Virus record (IMG/VR): IMGVR_UViG_3300030098_000499
Location: 1 to 28,690 of that record
Source: a virus
DNA: 28,690 nt
Reading direction: 5' to 3' (one strand)
A program made the translations under genes and the position numbers. The notes under the pieces are model-generated. The model worked only from the letters and a program-made list of their open reading frames with translations. It made no database searches and was not told where the DNA came from. Shown piece by piece: positions 14,243 to 22,127 of the stretch; positions within the stretch are counted from its first letter, which is position 1, and each line of letters starts with the position of its first letter.

Positions 14243-15085
14243 TTAGAATGTTGCTGAATTTAGTTTGTTTTCGTATAACTGAACACTAGCTGCCCAACCT
14301 ATATTTACGTTAGCTGCCCCTACTACTTTAATTGTCATATAAGGATCTGTTGTTGTTGCCATAACAGGTGTTGTACTTATAGATAAACTACCGTTAGCAC
14401 TTGTGCTTATAGATTGTGTAAATGTTGCGTTATATCCGTTGTCTACTTTTACTGCTCCTATTAATTTGTAATATATGTATTGTCCTGGTGTGCCACTCGA
14501 ACCCCCTGAACATAAAGCTACTATATGTGCTTCGTAACCTACAATAGAATTGTTCTGCAGCTCTATGTAGTTTGTTCCTACCCCTTGCGCTGTTAAAGAC
14601 GTTAATGTTGCATCAGTGGTCTTATTTGATAGTTGAACAAATGACATTTGAATTAATCCTGGTTCACTATTATAAGAACCGCCACCAATTAACACTTGCC
14701 CCTGTGTTAAAGCTTTTCCCATTTTACCACCTATTATAGAGGTGTTGTTTAACCCATTGCTAATTATGTTTTGCTCACCTGTTATAAATACGTTTGTGTT
14801 CTTTCCTTTTGTTTTATTACTACTACCTAATAATACGCTGTTATTTGTTCCTGTTTCAACTGTATTGTTTTTGCCAAATTTAGTATTATCTGCATTTCTG
14901 AATGCTTTTTGTACTGATAAAGAGTTAGTTGTTATTTTGCAAGTACCTGAATGTTGATCCCATACATAGCCATATGCTTCACAAGTAATTTGATTTGCTC
15001 TTACGTCATTAGTTCCGTCTGTAAATATGACTTCTATGCCTTTTATTTCTTTAGGTTTTATTTTATGCTCTTTTAGGTATTCCAT
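14243..15085 (-). CDS. Tail fibre-like protein with YadA-head-type repeats
   Basis: 280 residues. The N-terminal part contains CEAYGYVWDQHSGTC, then short repeats with G-N-N and N-N-S/T turns (about 65-125: GKNNTVETGTNNSVLLGSSN, then TGEQNIISNGLNNTSIIGGK). This pattern is that of YadA-head/trimeric autotransporter beta-rolls, which form stiff stalks or tips on phage fibres. The C-terminal half is Ser/Thr/Gly-rich beta structure, possibly the receptor-binding end. It shares a base with the preceding large tail gene stop (TAATG) and precedes the tape measure gene. Inferred function: host recognition. Confidence 0.65.
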   Translation of the reverse strand: MEYLKEHKIKPKEIKGIEVIFTDGTNDVRANQITCEAYGYVWDQHSGTCKITTNSLSVQKAFRNADNTKFGKNNTVETGTNNSVLLGSSNKTKGKNTNVFITGEQNIISNGLNNTSIIGGKMGKALTQGQVLIGGGSYNSEPGLIQMSFVQLSNKTTDATLTSLTAQGVGTNYIELQNNSIVGYEAHIVALCSGGSSGTPGQYIYYKLIGAVKVDNGYNATFTQSISTSANGSLSISTTPVMATTTDPYMTIKVVGAANVNIGWAASVQLYENKLNSATF

Positions 15086-17886
15086 TATATCAATATAAAT
15101 TCTACTTTAGCTAATTCACCTGCTTTATAGTCAATTTTGTTTACTCTATATTCCCTGTTTTTAATAATAACTGTATCGTAAAAATTAAAGCCGTTTATGT
15201 CTGAAGGTGTTAAATAAACCTTTAATTTCATTATCCTTGTATTAGGGTTATATAGTTCTTCGTAATACGCTGCGTAATATATGTTAAATAAATTGTTAAC
15301 AGGTAAGCCACCACTACCAACAGGGTTTATTAAAGCACACTCACCGAAGTTATAGTCAGTTGTGTCTAATACTGTAGGTACAGTTGTTAAATGAGCAAAT
15401 TGACAAATAGTTTGGTGATTAGCAACTCCAGAAACACCATTCTGGGCAGGTACACTCCATTGTCCACCTGTAATATAAGTTGTAGTTGTGTGTGTTACGT
15501 CATATAGTATTCTAGGTGCGTTTGAAAAGCTTTCACATTCATCATCTTCACATTTATAAATAGCTGGTACTGTCATATCTGTGGTAAATCCTTGTATAAC
15601 AGGTTTAATAATAGTAGGTGCAAATGGACTTGCTTTTATTTCCTTTTCACCTTCCAATATAGTTAAATTTGAAGCGTCATATATTTTAGTTCCATACAAA
15701 TAATCACCACCCATAGCTGTGTTGTAAGTCTTTAACGCATAGTCGTCTTTGTCTTTCACATAAGTAAATAAAGTACGTCTTTTAAGATCCTTTAATGGTT
15801 CTAGTTTAATTTCTGATATATCTACTTTGTGTGTCCAATCGTGTTGAACAGATGTTAACCCAACGTTAGAAGGGTTTAAAAATATATCGTTGTATGGTTC
15901 TATTTGTAACGTCTTTGGGTTGTCTTTGTCTTGTATAGCTACTAAATTAAACATTGTGAATATGCCCTTTAAAAACTCCCATTGTTTTAGCTTACCTCTT
16001 TCGTTATTTAGTAATTCAGATGATGTTATAGCTTCACGTGCAAAATACCCTACAACTGCTCCTGTACCAATTCCACTAGACGTAGCAGAGGTATCAAATT
16101 GGCTAACTGTTCCTGCACTCTTTTTGAATTGTACTTCTAGTGTTTCATTAGACATGAGATTCCTAACAAAGCCACCTGCATATGTATATGTTCCTGCACT
16201 ACTAAACGTTTGTGTTTGTACGTCTATTTCTTCTAATACGTTTCCACTGCTATCTTTATGCACCCACCTTAAAGTGAAGGTTGAAGATGAAGAGTATTCT
16301 ATTCTAAAACTATATGTTTGAATAGTAAAGTCCGTTGTATCTTCTGGTGATACAAATTTAAAATTAGTAGTGTCATATACACCTTGATTGTTAAATGATA
16401 TTGCGTTTAATTGTAAGTTTGTATAACTGCTACCTGCTGTGTTATTAGAAGCTGCTAAATGTCTTTTATATTCTGCTAATACTATACCTCCTGTGCTTTC
16501 GGAAGGTGCGTTTTCTGCACCCCAGTTGAAGTCCATAAACAGTCTTTTGAAATCGTCTGTATTAAAGAAATTAGAAGTGTATTGAAAACCTGCGTCATAA
16601 AAAATCCTGTCAATTAAATACTTTATTTGTATCCATGGTCTAAATGCGTCTTGTAATGAAGATAATTCTAATGTAGGTGGGGTTGTCGTGTTATCTAGTT
16701 CCAATGTACCTGTCCAATCACAAAAAGGATATTTTAAAACACCTGTTGTAGATGCTCCTGTTGTTCCTGCAAAGCCACCATATGTGTTTGTTAAAGCTGC
16801 TCTTAAAGGTAAAGCATTTGTCCAACTTCCCTGTATATTAGTTCTATGGTAGTCGTGTTCTAACTCTGTAAAATCTAGATCTGAAAATGTTCTTGCGTTT
16901 AACGTTTCTTTTAGACTAATTGCTTCAGAATATAAATTTACATTGTATGATATTTCGCCACTTTTATTTATTATCTCTATTAACCTCAAATAGCCTTCAA
17001 ATATAGAATAACTATCCTCTTTTAAAATAGCCTGTGTCTTTATATAAGGGTTAAAACTGTATGCGTCTTGACTTGTTGTTACTTCAAATAAATGTGTAAA
17101 AATCTTATTGTTTCTTTTTGTAGCAGGTAAATTAAAACTCTTTGAATAGCTTTGTATTTTTTCTGCTGCGTTTTTAAAGTTATCAACACTTAAACTTAAT
17201 GGTATAGTTGAGTCATCGTATAAGTCACAAATAACTTGTCCGTCTGAAAAACCACCCTGTACTTGTGGTGCTGTGTTTATATTCTCTTTAATACTTACCT
17301 TACTAATCTTAATTGCTGCGCCAGAGTCATTTTGATATGTAACTATTAATACTTCGCTAGTATGTTGTGCTGTAAAAGAAGATGTTAATGTGCCTGTACT
17401 TCCTGTTGAACCTAAATTAATTTGTGTAGATGTTCCAACTGTAAATCTAGTTGTTGAACTTGTGTCTGTCCATGTATGTGGGGTAGTATGTAAAAAAACA
17501 AATGCGTTAGCACCTGCTGCTGCTTGACTTATAGTGATTTTAATTTCATAGTCTTGTCCTATTGTTAAGTTTGTAATAAGCTGATACACACCACTTTGCG
17601 AGATTGTTGTGTCTGAGTCAAGAACTAATGCACCCCCTGATATAGTAGGTTGTGTAGGTGTTCCCCAACTTCCGCCGTTTGTTCTAAACCTTTTCCAACT
17701 TTGCGTTGCAGGGTTATTTATTACTGCATGATTTGTTGGGTTTGTAGATGTTGTATTATGTACACTTGTAGCTGCAACACCTTGAAACAAAACGTTATCA
17801 GCAACATATTCATTTACTTGTTGAGTAGTAGTTGAACTGTAACTACCTTCATATTTTTGTGGGTATAGAATTAGTTGTAAACTCAT
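15085..17886 (-). CDS. Large tail tip/baseplate protein with inserted carbohydrate-binding-like domain
   Basis: 933 residues, the largest gene. Residues 1-40 (LQLILYPQKYEGSYSS) and from about 210 (DGQVICDLYDDSTIPLSLSV, KIQSYSKSFNLPATKRNNKI, YSFNPYIKTQAILKED, ISYNVNLYSEAISLKETL) match a tail protein of flavobacterial and marine phages. Between them (about 55-205) is a Ser/Thr-rich beta-sandwich resembling CBM_4_9 domains (GGALVLDSDTTISQSGVYQL, TNLTIGQDYEIKITISQ, KISKVSIKEN). The C-terminal third (VYLTPSDINGFNFYDTVIIK) is typical of tail-tip hub proteins. Likely function: tail-tip hub with a glycan-binding domain. It overlaps its neighbours by one base at each end. Confidence 0.65.
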   Translation of the reverse strand: MSLQLILYPQKYEGSYSSTTTQQVNEYVADNVLFQGVAATSVHNTTSTNPTNHAVINNPATQSWKRFRTNGGSWGTPTQPTISGGALVLDSDTTISQSGVYQLITNLTIGQDYEIKITISQAAAGANAFVFLHTTPHTWTDTSSTTRFTVGTSTQINLGSTGSTGTLTSSFTAQHTSEVLIVTYQNDSGAAIKISKVSIKENINTAPQVQGGFSDGQVICDLYDDSTIPLSLSVDNFKNAAEKIQSYSKSFNLPATKRNNKIFTHLFEVTTSQDAYSFNPYIKTQAILKEDSYSIFEGYLRLIEIINKSGEISYNVNLYSEAISLKETLNARTFSDLDFTELEHDYHRTNIQGSWTNALPLRAALTNTYGGFAGTTGASTTGVLKYPFCDWTGTLELDNTTTPPTLELSSLQDAFRPWIQIKYLIDRIFYDAGFQYTSNFFNTDDFKRLFMDFNWGAENAPSESTGGIVLAEYKRHLAASNNTAGSSYTNLQLNAISFNNQGVYDTTNFKFVSPEDTTDFTIQTYSFRIEYSSSSTFTLRWVHKDSSGNVLEEIDVQTQTFSSAGTYTYAGGFVRNLMSNETLEVQFKKSAGTVSQFDTSATSSGIGTGAVVGYFAREAITSSELLNNERGKLKQWEFLKGIFTMFNLVAIQDKDNPKTLQIEPYNDIFLNPSNVGLTSVQHDWTHKVDISEIKLEPLKDLKRRTLFTYVKDKDDYALKTYNTAMGGDYLYGTKIYDASNLTILEGEKEIKASPFAPTIIKPVIQGFTTDMTVPAIYKCEDDECESFSNAPRILYDVTHTTTTYITGGQWSVPAQNGVSGVANHQTICQFAHLTTVPTVLDTTDYNFGECALINPVGSGGLPVNNLFNIYYAAYYEELYNPNTRIMKLKVYLTPSDINGFNFYDTVIIKNREYRVNKIDYKAGELAKVEFILI

Positions 17887-19337
17887 TATGCTTTCTGTAT
17901 TACTCTTTCTTTAGATCTTTCTATGTCTAACGTATATTGTAACAGCTTGTCATTTGCTGTGGTTTTTCTTACATAACTAGACGTTTTAACTACTACTGGT
18001 TCTATATATCTTCTTATATATGCGTTAGCTGTGTCTTCTTGATAACCGTTTAATATATAGACTTCAGGGCTTGTAAATAGTTCTTCTATCCATATAGCTT
18101 CGGATTCACTTATATAATCTGTGTTTAGTTTTAACATTTCTTTAGCACCTGCTTTAAAAGTCTTTGTACCTCCTTGATGTCCATGTAATTTAAATCTGCT
18201 TTCATTCCATGTACCTGTTATTTGCTCATATGTTACTCTGTTTGTAGTAACTGTTCTTGTTGACTTCTTTGTAAAGCTGTAATAATCCCAAACACCATGT
18301 CTATTAAGCCAAGTCAATCTAATGTTTTCAAATCCTTTGCAATCATCTCTTATTATGTCAAATCTATACACTTGACTAATACCTGTATCTGTATCGTCAT
18401 ATGCTTGTACGGTATAATATGCTGCTGCTGTATATGTGCCTGATAGTCCGTAGTTTTTAAAATTACCCATTCCACAACCAAAGAATTGAAGCTTTTGATT
18501 GCTGTCATTAAAGTAACCTCGTTTACCACCGTTTGAAGGAGTACAAGTTGTGTCTATATCCGATCCTAATTGTGCACCTGCGCTGTTATAGAATTTAGCT
18601 TTGATATAATGTACTGCGTAGTTTCCTGTGCTTGTCGTACCTACTCTAAAGTCAGCATTATAAGATGTGAAGAAAGCTAATGTATGATAGTCTGTATTTT
18701 TAAGGTATTGTGTTGTAGGTGCGTTAGTTAAAAACTTAGCATCAGTATCATTCATAATAAAATTATTAGCGTCTAAAGGATAACCATAATTGCCGCTAGA
18801 GTCTAATCTTAACACATCTTCATTTTGTAACACTCCATTATATGCTAAAAAATTGTCTGTTTCAGGGTTATTAGTATTAGCTATTGCTACTGTATTTTCT
18901 GCTGTACTATCTGCACCTAAATACTGAACCTTAAATTTAACAGCAAAGTATCTTATGCAATTTCTGTTAGTTGAGAATTTATCTATTAAATGAATAGGGT
19001 GTGGAGTAGTGTCTGAATAAGGTACTGTTTTATAACTACTAAAATTAGCACTATTATTAGCTGTAACTACACCGCCCTGCTGTTCAGGACTTACGTAACT
19101 TTCTATAATAGGCCTTAAATCAAATATCCCTGCACCTTTGTTATTTGGTACTACCTTTAATGTTGCTGCTAAATTAGTTGTAGATATTAAGTTCGCTGTT
19201 AATTGACTTATATAGACTTCAGCAATAAATTTAATCTTTGTTTCGTTTGCTATTACAACATCATCTTTTACTGTAAAAATTATTTCCTGTCCTGCTGCTA
19301 ATAGTTGGAATTTAGGTTTCTGAATTATCTGTATCAT
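17886..19337 (-). CDS. Tail protein, Dit-like or baseplate component
   Basis: 483 residues, mostly beta. Start MIQIIQKPKFQLLAAGQEII. The pattern GAGIFDLRPIIESYVSPEQQ, then FDIIRDDCKGFENIRLTWLN and NRHGVWDYYSFTKKSTRTVT, is recurrent in tail proteins of Bacteroidota siphophages encoded before the large tail-tip protein. No enzyme motif is visible. Its start overlaps the upstream gene by 4 bp (ATGA) and its stop overlaps the next ATG. A distal-tail role is inferred from order and composition; the exact part is unknown. Confidence 0.55.
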   Translation of the reverse strand: MIQIIQKPKFQLLAAGQEIIFTVKDDVVIANETKIKFIAEVYISQLTANLISTTNLAATLKVVPNNKGAGIFDLRPIIESYVSPEQQGGVVTANNSANFSSYKTVPYSDTTPHPIHLIDKFSTNRNCIRYFAVKFKVQYLGADSTAENTVAIANTNNPETDNFLAYNGVLQNEDVLRLDSSGNYGYPLDANNFIMNDTDAKFLTNAPTTQYLKNTDYHTLAFFTSYNADFRVGTTSTGNYAVHYIKAKFYNSAGAQLGSDIDTTCTPSNGGKRGYFNDSNQKLQFFGCGMGNFKNYGLSGTYTAAAYYTVQAYDDTDTGISQVYRFDIIRDDCKGFENIRLTWLNRHGVWDYYSFTKKSTRTVTTNRVTYEQITGTWNESRFKLHGHQGGTKTFKAGAKEMLKLNTDYISESEAIWIEELFTSPEVYILNGYQEDTANAYIRRYIEPVVVKTSSYVRKTTANDKLLQYTLDIERSKERVIQKA

Positions 19338-19876
19338 TTCGTATTATTTTTTTGTTGCCTTTTTATATCTGCTTCAATGTCTTTTGCTAATGCTTGTTTT
19401 AATCCTTTAATATATGTCTTTCTTAACTTTAACCATGCTTTAGATATGTGACTAGAAGATTTTATTCCTTTACTTGCAACAGATCTACCAATTAAATATG
19501 ATAACGCTTTTGTACTTATATATCTACCTAACTCATCTCTTGCTTTGATGTTATTCCTGCTAATAAATTTTTGCATAGCACCAAGATTAACAATTTCTTT
19601 TTTAAATTTAAAACTACTGTTTTTCTTATTTCCTTTTTCATCTTTATAAGTCTGTGTTCTAAATCTACCACTTACACCCTGGTTAATAAACTCGTTATGT
19701 TTTGCACCTACTAAAGAAAGGCTTAATTTGTTTGTCTTATATACTCCTTTAGCTTTTATAGAACCTGCTAACGAGCCTGAACCCCTACCCTTTAACCCTT
19801 TTTTAGCTTCGGCAACTAATTGTTTTCCAAACCCTCTCAAAAAGCGTCTTTGATGTACTGTGCTTTTTCTAGCCAT
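19334..19876 (-). CDS. Basic neck or tail-completion protein (HK97 gp10-like)
   Basis: 180 residues and strongly basic. It begins MARKSTVHQRRFLRGFGKQL, then GSGSLAGSIKAKGVY, a strand LSLSLVGAKHNEFINQGVSG, and a Lys-rich C-terminus. The order of helix, L-x-x-S-I motif, beta strands and a surface Gly-x-x-G loop resembles gp10-type proteins that bind between head and tail. Located among tail completion genes and coupled to both neighbours (TAATG before, ATGA after). Remote similarity only; it could also be another DNA-contacting neck protein. Confidence 0.5.
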   Translation of the reverse strand: MARKSTVHQRRFLRGFGKQLVAEAKKGLKGRGSGSLAGSIKAKGVYKTNKLSLSLVGAKHNEFINQGVSGRFRTQTYKDEKGNKKNSSFKFKKEIVNLGAMQKFISRNNIKARDELGRYISTKALSYLIGRSVASKGIKSSSHISKAWLKLRKTYIKGLKQALAKDIEADIKRQQKNNTK

Positions 19877-20328
19877 TACACACTAGCTATAAACATTTCA
19901 ACTTGAATGTCGTTAGTTGTGCTAGGTCTAATTTGTAAAGAAGCTAAATCTGCTGTAATAGAAGCAAAAGCTGGTGTCGTATCTTCTTCTGCAACCATAA
20001 TGTCATCACCGTTATATAGTAAGTGTGAAGCACCTGGTCTAAGTCGTACTTGATAATTTGAAGCACCTGTTACTACTCCTAACATACATTCATTAGTGCT
20101 ATCTAAGTTTGTAACTCTAACATATTTCACATTGTCTCTATCTATATTGCTACCTGCTGCATGTGGAGTTGCTCCAAATTCTGCAATTATAGTTGTTTGT
20201 GAATGTGTGCAAGTTATAGTTCTTTCTAAAGTGTCTGTAATACCTGTTGTTGTAACTGTGTTTGTTGAACCTCTAACGCTACCATTTATTGTAACGTTTT
20301 CTGTGATCGTAGTTTGTAAGTCTGCCAT
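19876..20328 (-). CDS. Virion structural protein, beta-rich (150 aa)
   Basis: Low-charge protein with many Thr/Val strands: TTITENVTINGSVRGSTNTV, then KYVRVTNLDSTNECMLGVVT, NYQVRLRPGASHLLYNGDDI. The last part (VRLRPGASHLLYN) is typical of small virion proteins whose strands end in a buried Leu-Leu pair. No signal peptide or enzyme motif. Preceded by a 67-bp gap (20329-20395) with no gene; the transcript continues into the neck-like gene with a one-base overlap. I do not recognise a named family. Confidence 0.55.
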   Translation of the reverse strand: MADLQTTITENVTINGSVRGSTNTVTTTGITDTLERTITCTHSQTTIIAEFGATPHAAGSNIDRDNVKYVRVTNLDSTNECMLGVVTGASNYQVRLRPGASHLLYNGDDIMVAEEDTTPAFASITADLASLQIRPSTTNDIQVEMFIASV

Positions 20329-20395
20329 ATTTAAATGTTTATTGTTATTTTAAAAAATCCTATTTTAATTTTATATCTACCTATTTTGAATGTCA

Positions 20396-20746
20396 TTATT
20401 CTTTGTCTATTTCTTTTAGTTTACTTATAGCCCAATTAATGCCTGATGATCCTCCCCAAGCATCCCACATTATGCCGCCACAACCTTCACTATACGGCAC
20501 GTCTTTATGTTGTTGGTGTCTTTTAAATGAAGCCATACGTGCTATTGTATCTCTGCTTATAGGTTTACGGTTAGCGATTTGATTGGCTCTTGTCCACCCT
20601 ACACGAGTTCCACAATCTGAACCATTTTCTTCTTTCCATTTTATAGCCCTTTTAGCATTGTTAGTTGCTCCCTGTGGATAGTCAGTATAGCTTTCTAGCT
20701 TAATACTTATTTCTTCTAATTTGTCTAATGCGTCTTCGTAGTTCAT
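20396..20746 (-). CDS. Standalone copy of the prohead-protease C-terminal domain (116 aa)
   Basis: From residue 18 the protein reads SYTDYPQGATNNAKRAIKWK, CGTRVGWTRANQIANRKPIS, RDTIARMASFKRHQQHKDVP, YSEGCGGIMWDAWGGSSGIN, which I recognise as a domain often fused to phage prohead proteases and portal-associated proteins. It has conserved Cys, Arg, His and Trp residues, suggesting a compact, possibly metal- or DNA-binding fold; its function is unestablished. Here it stands alone with only a 17-residue N-terminal helix, while a diverged version is fused to the protease at 11696-12589. It is coupled (TAATG) to the upstream tail gene. Confidence 0.6.
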   Translation of the reverse strand: MNYEDALDKLEEISIKLESYTDYPQGATNNAKRAIKWKEENGSDCGTRVGWTRANQIANRKPISRDTIARMASFKRHQQHKDVPYSEGCGGIMWDAWGGSSGINWAISKLKEIDKE

Positions 20747-21240
20747 TATTGAATTATGTTAGTCGTTGGTTGTGGTATATTGCACGTATCGTATGGTTGT
20801 TCTATTATGATTGGTAATTCAAATACAAACCCTGTTACTGCGTTGTCAAATCGTTCCGTAAATGGCTCAAGAAAAAAATCTTCTTCTACAAAATACCTTG
20901 CTTCTTCACCATGTGATGTGCTTGATAAATATAAACTTTCACCTGACTTAAATGTAGCAATTAAATCTGTGCAAATACTTAATGTATCTGACAATACTTC
21001 TTGTTCGTTGCTCTCATCTTCGTTTACTAAATCGCATATAAATACTTGAAAGTTAAATGTCATTCTACTTGCTTCTGCGTCAACAGAAACAAAGTTAATA
21101 TGCATAAGTGGGTACTTGTTATTCTTCTCTAAATCAAATTCGTGTACATCGCCACTTGATACCTTTTGTATTTGATAGTGATTTGTTCCCCATTGTTTCA
21201 GAGTATCTATGACATTGTTATAAGTTTTATATCTTATCAT
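20746..21240 (-). CDS. Tail terminator or neck-type structural protein
   Basis: 164 residues. Pattern: YNNVIDTLKQWGTNHYQIQK, GDVHEFDLEKNNKYPLMHIN, TFNFQVFICDLVNEDESNEQ, EVLSDTLSICTDLIATFK and PFTERFDNAVTGFVFELPII. This matches a family widespread in Bacteroidota phages encoded near tail genes, with the size and helix-strand pattern of tail terminators, which cap the tail tube. It overlaps the chaperone frameshift frame by 14 bp. Function by place and fold impression; not proven. Confidence 0.6.
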   Translation of the reverse strand: MIRYKTYNNVIDTLKQWGTNHYQIQKVSSGDVHEFDLEKNNKYPLMHINFVSVDAEASRMTFNFQVFICDLVNEDESNEQEVLSDTLSICTDLIATFKSGESLYLSSTSHGEEARYFVEEDFFLEPFTERFDNAVTGFVFELPIIIEQPYDTCNIPQPTTNIIQ

Positions 21241-21499
21241 TTTGTAGTTTTACGTTTCGTATTTCGTTTAAATCTGCTTCGTATGATAACCATGTTAAGC
21301 ACTCGTATAAAAGCAAATTAGTTATCTTGTTTAAATTAGTTATATTGCCATTACATAATCTGTGCATTATTGAAAACCAGCCCCATTTACTTGCGAATTG
21401 ATTTTCGGTAGTATCTCCTGCATTTTCGTTTCCAGATCCTTCTGTAGATTTGCCAAAAACTGCGGCAAAATAGTCAGTAGTTCGTTCCCTAAAGTCCAA
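21227..21499 (-). CDS. Tail assembly chaperone, frameshift-encoded extension (gpT-like)
   Basis: The frame has no ATG; its first codon after the T-run is TTG-GAC. It is the -1 frame relative to the upstream chaperone gene and overlaps it by 133 bp. Expected expression is by ribosomal slippage at U-UUU-UUU (21505-21499), giving a fusion of 172 + 90 = 262 residues that ends at 21227. The extension has a Cys/Trp pattern (FASKWGWFSIMHRLCNGNIT, then CLTWLSYEADLNEI) like the extensions of other Bacteroidota phages (KWGWYS...CL..L.FE). The longer form is thought to recruit tail tube subunits to the tape measure. Confidence 0.75.
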   Translation of the reverse strand: MDFRERTTDYFAAVFGKSTEGSGNENAGDTTENQFASKWGWFSIMHRLCNGNITNLNKITNLLLYECLTWLSYEADLNEIRNVKLQNDKI

Positions 21500-22014
21500 A
21501 AAAAAACTAACGCTGAATTAACGTCTTTTGCTTTCATCTTTTTAAACACTTCTGCCCTGTCCTCAAATTTATCACTATCATAAGCAGCTATTGTATAATT
21601 GTCTTTATCTTCTGCTACTATAGGCCTGTAAAGTACAGCCATTATATTGTGCATATTTTCTTCCAATCCATTTGAAACATATTGTTCAATGTCTGCGTAT
21701 TCGCCTATGGTTATTGCTTCTAAATTAGGGTGAAAGCCATAGTCTATATCATGCATCGTAATCTTATGTTTTAGTTTTCCTTCTTTTTGTACTTCTGTTG
21801 CCTTTTCTAATATAAATGCTACATCTTTAACTGTTAATTGTTCAATAAGCTTTTTAGGTATGTCTGAAATTAACCTAATGTTTTCTACTGCTTGTTGAAC
21901 GTTACTTCCTTTGTTTATAGCAATTACTTCTGCCCATTTTTCAAGTGTAAGTTCTTTCCATTCTTTAATCTTATACTTGTGCTTCTTTCCGTCTTTCTTT
22001 ATATTGACGTCCAT
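21367..22014 (-). CDS. Tail assembly chaperone (gpG-like)
   Basis: 215 residues. Begins MDVNIKKDGKKHKYKIKEWK with a LTLEKWAEVIAINK motif common in these chaperones; the middle is helical with DIEQYVSNGLEENMHNIMAV and LYRPIV, followed by GNELLTILPQFLANLQK at the end. The 9-T run lies at codons 171-173 and supports a -1 frameshift into the downstream frame. In lambda the pair gpG/gpGT loads onto the tape measure. Here the pair is 7 kb upstream of the tape measure and just after terminase. The start has TATATAC six bases upstream, in a gap with a convergent small RNA. Confidence 0.75.
   Translation of the reverse strand: MDVNIKKDGKKHKYKIKEWKELTLEKWAEVIAINKGSNVQQAVENIRLISDIPKKLIEQLTVKDVAFILEKATEVQKEGKLKHKITMHDIDYGFHPNLEAITIGEYADIEQYVSNGLEENMHNIMAVLYRPIVAEDKDNYTIAAYDSDKFEDRAEVFKKMKAKDVNSALVFFWTLGNELLTILPQFLANLQKDLETKMQEILPKINSQVNGAGFQ
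21499..21505 (-). promoter_or_regulatory. Slippery heptamer for -1 ribosomal frameshift
   Basis: The minus strand has nine T (21506-21498). In the upstream frame it reads GTT-TTT-TTT-TGG, so U-UUU-UUU at 21505-21499 fits the X-XXY-YYZ rule. Slipping back one base joins the chaperone gene to the frame ending at 21227. Confidence 0.75.
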
Positions 22015-22030
22015 AATAATGTATATATAA

Positions 22031-22061
22031 TTTGTGTATTTAGTTTAAAATCGTATATTTG
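22031..22061 (+). promoter_or_regulatory. Plus-strand Bacteroidota promoter
   Basis: TTTG (22031-22034), 19 bases, TATATTTG (22054-22061): an exact match to the Bacteroidota primary promoter, and element-for-element identical to the early promoter at 3346-3316. It points opposite to every gene. The start would be near 22066. Confidence 0.7.
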
Positions 22062-22065
22062 CTGC

Positions 22066-22127
22066 GTTTTAGGTTAGTTTGATTTTTTATAGGTTGGTTA
22101 CTACTATGTAGTAGCCTTCCTTTTTTT
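22066..22127 (+). ncRNA. Candidate small antisense RNA (~60 nt)
   Basis: A plus-strand RNA from the promoter at 22031-22061 would be stopped by the hairpin at 22096-22116 and its T run, giving about 60 nt. It contains two similar copies of AGGTT(A/G)GTT before the hairpin and holds no start codon of note. It is complementary to the leader of the chaperone gene and to the very end of the terminase large subunit gene. No family is recognised. Roles to consider: control of the late morphogenesis mRNA, or a trans-acting regulator of a host gene. Confidence 0.55.
22096..22127 (+). terminator. Intrinsic terminator on plus strand
   Basis: GGTTACTAC (22096-22104), loop TAT, GTAGTAGCC (22108-22116): nine paired positions with one mismatch, followed by TTCC and seven T (22121-22127). 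The T run lies on the plus strand only; on the minus strand the hairpin is not followed by T, so it should not stop the gene-strand transcript. Confidence 0.7.

Noticed and set aside
6079-14257. Long open frames on the plus strand opposite portal, scaffold and tape measure genes
   Set aside because: Their products are Ser/Leu/Val-rich, low-complexity mirrors of purine-rich coding strands, lack family patterns, and lie wholly inside well-supported genes.
22096-22116. Hairpin after terL as a terminator for terL on the minus strand
   Set aside because: On the minus strand the T run precedes the hairpin as an A run, and the bases after it are not T-rich, so it is oriented to stop the plus-strand RNA.
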